The position numbers were made by a program, and so were the translations under genes. 64,000 nt of DNA, from positions 124,001 through 188,000 of the forward strand of contig NZ_APND01000004.1 of NCBI RefSeq assembly GCF_040361215.1. Reading direction: 5' to 3'. Source of the DNA: Salinisphaera dokdonensis. GTDB taxonomy: Bacteria; Pseudomonadota; Gammaproteobacteria; Nevskiales; Salinisphaeraceae. Positions 62,699 through 64,000 of this stretch are shown here, in pieces; position 1 is the first letter of the stretch, and every line of letters begins with the position of its first letter. The notes beneath the pieces are model-generated. The model saw only the letters and a list, made by a program, of their open reading frames with translations, was not told the DNA's origin and did no database searches.

Positions 62699-64000
62699 AT
62701 GACTGACAAGATCCAAGCCAAGATCATCGGTGCGTCCAAGCCGCGTATCGACGGTCCGCAGAAACTCAGCGGCCAGGCGATGTACGCCGCCGATTATCAT
62801 CTGCCGAACATGGCCTATGCCTACGGCGTATTCAGCACCGTTGCCAGCGGCACGATCGATGATATTGATCTCTCGCAGGCGAAACAGATGTCGGGCGTGA
62901 TCGATATCTTCCACCACGATCATTTCCCCGATCTGTATCGCACGCCGAGCAGCTTCGCCCAGGAAAACAAGGTCGACGAGACCCGCCTGCCCTTCGAAGA
63001 CAACCGGGTCTACTACCCGGGGCAGTTCGTGGCACTGGTAGTCGCCGACACCTTTGCCAACGCGCGGGCGGCTGCCTACGCGGTAAAAGTGAAATACAGC
63101 GCCGACGCCGAACCGGTCGCCACGCTCAGCCAGGCACTGGCGCGCGGCGACAAACCCAAGACCGATGATTCCAGCGGCCACAGTCGCGGCAATCCGGACA
63201 ATGCGTTTGATTCATCGTCGAACCAGATCGACGTGACCTACGTTACGCCGATGGAAACCCATAACCCGATGGAAATGCACGCCAGCACGGCAAGCTGGGA
63301 GAATGGCGACCTCGTGCTGCACGAGGCATCACAGGGCGTGATTTTCGCGCGCAACGTGATGTCCAAGGTATTCGGCCTGCCGCCCGAACGTGTCGAGGTG
63401 CGCTCGCCGTTCATCGGCTCCGGCTTCGGCAGCAAGCTGTGGATATGGCCCCATGCGATCGCTGCCGCTGCGGCCTCGCGAGAGATCGGCCGACCGGTAC
63501 AGCTCATGGTGCCGCGCCATGCCATGTTCACCACCACCGGCCATCGCCCGCCGACCCGCCAGCAGATCCGGATCGGCACCGACGACAACGGCAAGCTCAC
63601 GGCGCTGACCCACGATACGGTCAATACCACCTCGATGACCGATACCTACGTGGAAACGACAGGCAGCTGCACGAAGAGCCTGTATGACTGCGCCAACCTG
63701 CGGGTCAGCCACGCCACGATCGGCGCCAATCACGGCACGCCGACCTCGATGCGCGCGCCCGGCGCCGCCCCCGGCCTGTTCGCACTGGAATCGGCCATGG
63801 ACGAGATGGCCGAAAAGCTGAACATGGATCCGCTCGAGTTCCGAAAGGCCAACTACACCGAGCGTGACCAGAGCATGGACCTGCCGTTTTCGAGCATCCA
63901 TCTGATGGAAGCGTTCGACAAGGGCGCAGAGAAATTCGGCTGGTCGAAGCGCAATCACGAGGTCGGCTCGATGCGCGATGGCGATGAAGTCATCGGCTGG
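62699..64000 (+). CDS. paoC: Molybdopterin-binding subunit of aldehyde oxidoreductase, PaoC-like, cut by window end
   Basis: The first 434 codons are open to the last base, so the gene continues beyond the window (the full family length is about 730). It begins MTDKIQAKIIGASKPRIDGP and holds the family's GQAMYAADYH, VTPMETHNPMEMHAS, FIGSGFGSKLW and SMRAPGAAPGLFALESAMDEMA motifs. The last corresponds to the loop that differs from aerobic CO dehydrogenase. It lies 19 bases after paoB and completes the paoABC-type set. The catalytic Glu lies in the missing C-terminus. Confidence 0.92.
   Translation, partial: MTDKIQAKIIGASKPRIDGPQKLSGQAMYAADYHLPNMAYAYGVFSTVASGTIDDIDLSQAKQMSGVIDIFHHDHFPDLYRTPSSFAQENKVDETRLPFEDNRVYYPGQFVALVVADTFANARAAAYAVKVKYSADAEPVATLSQALARGDKPKTDDSSGHSRGNPDNAFDSSSNQIDVTYVTPMETHNPMEMHASTASWENGDLVLHEASQGVIFARNVMSKVFGLPPERVEVRSPFIGSGFGSKLWIWPHAIAAAAASREIGRPVQLMVPRHAMFTTTGHRPPTRQQIRIGTDDNGKLTALTHDTVNTTSMTDTYVETTGSCTKSLYDCANLRVSHATIGANHGTPTSMRAPGAAPGLFALESAMDEMAEKLNMDPLEFRKANYTERDQSMDLPFSSIHLMEAFDKGAEKFGWSKRNHEVGSMRDGDEVIGW

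Noticed and set aside
62699..64000. Aerobic CO dehydrogenase large subunit (coxL) next to RuBisCO
   Set aside because: The loop reads SMRAPGAAPG rather than the CoxL active-site motifs AYxCSFR or AYRGAGR, and the preceding subunits have PaoA/PaoB features (Tat signal, extra cysteines).

Overview
The window is high-GC chromosomal DNA of a gammaproteobacterium. Gene orders nudJ-mnmA-hflD and fabD-fabG-acpP-fabF-(pabB)-pabC-mltG-tmk-holB-pilZ are gammaproteobacterial, and most genes overlap by 1-11 bases in tight operons. The mix of housekeeping genes, a red-type RuBisCO cluster, fatty-acid oxidation genes and several molybdenum hydroxylases would fit a marine mixotroph such as Salinisphaera. 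That genus guess is inference from gene content only. I found no rRNA, tRNA, CRISPR array, insertion sequence or prophage.

Layout. 1-5846: the end of an ethanolamine-type permease, yaiI, a cold-shock protein, a YcgR/PilZ-like c-di-GMP receptor and an MHYT-GGDEF-EAL c-di-GMP enzyme. 5817-10964 (minus strand): acnA, then nudJ-mnmA-hflD. 11083-19815: the fatty-acid synthesis operon running into folate (pabB, pabC), cell-wall (mltG), dTMP kinase, DNA polymerase III delta-prime and pilZ genes. 19829-23099: a TetR repressor facing fadE across a shared promoter. 23256-26711: a hemolysin-III-like membrane protein, recQ and a VanX-like dipeptidase. 26898-30178: an isoquinoline-1-oxidoreductase-like molybdenum hydroxylase with its own diheme cytochrome. 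30431-34416: an acyl-ACP desaturase, a PACE efflux protein and fadH.

34576-39335 is a self-contained catabolic module: an AcoR-type sigma-54 activator, a near-consensus sigma-54 promoter with an upstream palindrome, then an SDR dehydrogenase and a flavin monooxygenase with an N-terminal NTF2-like domain, closed by a strong terminator. 39512-44254 holds a divergent Tag-family protein, a YbaY-MliC lipoprotein, an AI-2E-type permease, a small membrane protein and a Sel1-repeat/SH3 protein.

44348-50540 is a CzcCBA-type metal efflux operon (minus strand) in which the outer-membrane gene czcC is broken by a perfect 35-bp tandem duplication; deleting one copy restores one 431-residue frame exactly. 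50772-58919 is a Calvin-cycle region: cbbT, class I aldolase and cbbP, then cbbR on the opposite strand, then red-type cbbL-cbbS-cbbX. From 59139 to the right edge is an xdhC-mocA-paoABC-like set: two molybdenum-cofactor maturation genes and the three subunits of a periplasmic aldehyde oxidoreductase, the last cut by the window end.

The most notable items are the reversible-looking czcC duplication, the sigma-54 SDR/monooxygenase module, the split cbb cluster with TTA-N7-TTA motifs before both halves, an inverted-repeat operator pair at tetR/fadE, and a PabB with Ala where the classical catalytic Lys is expected.
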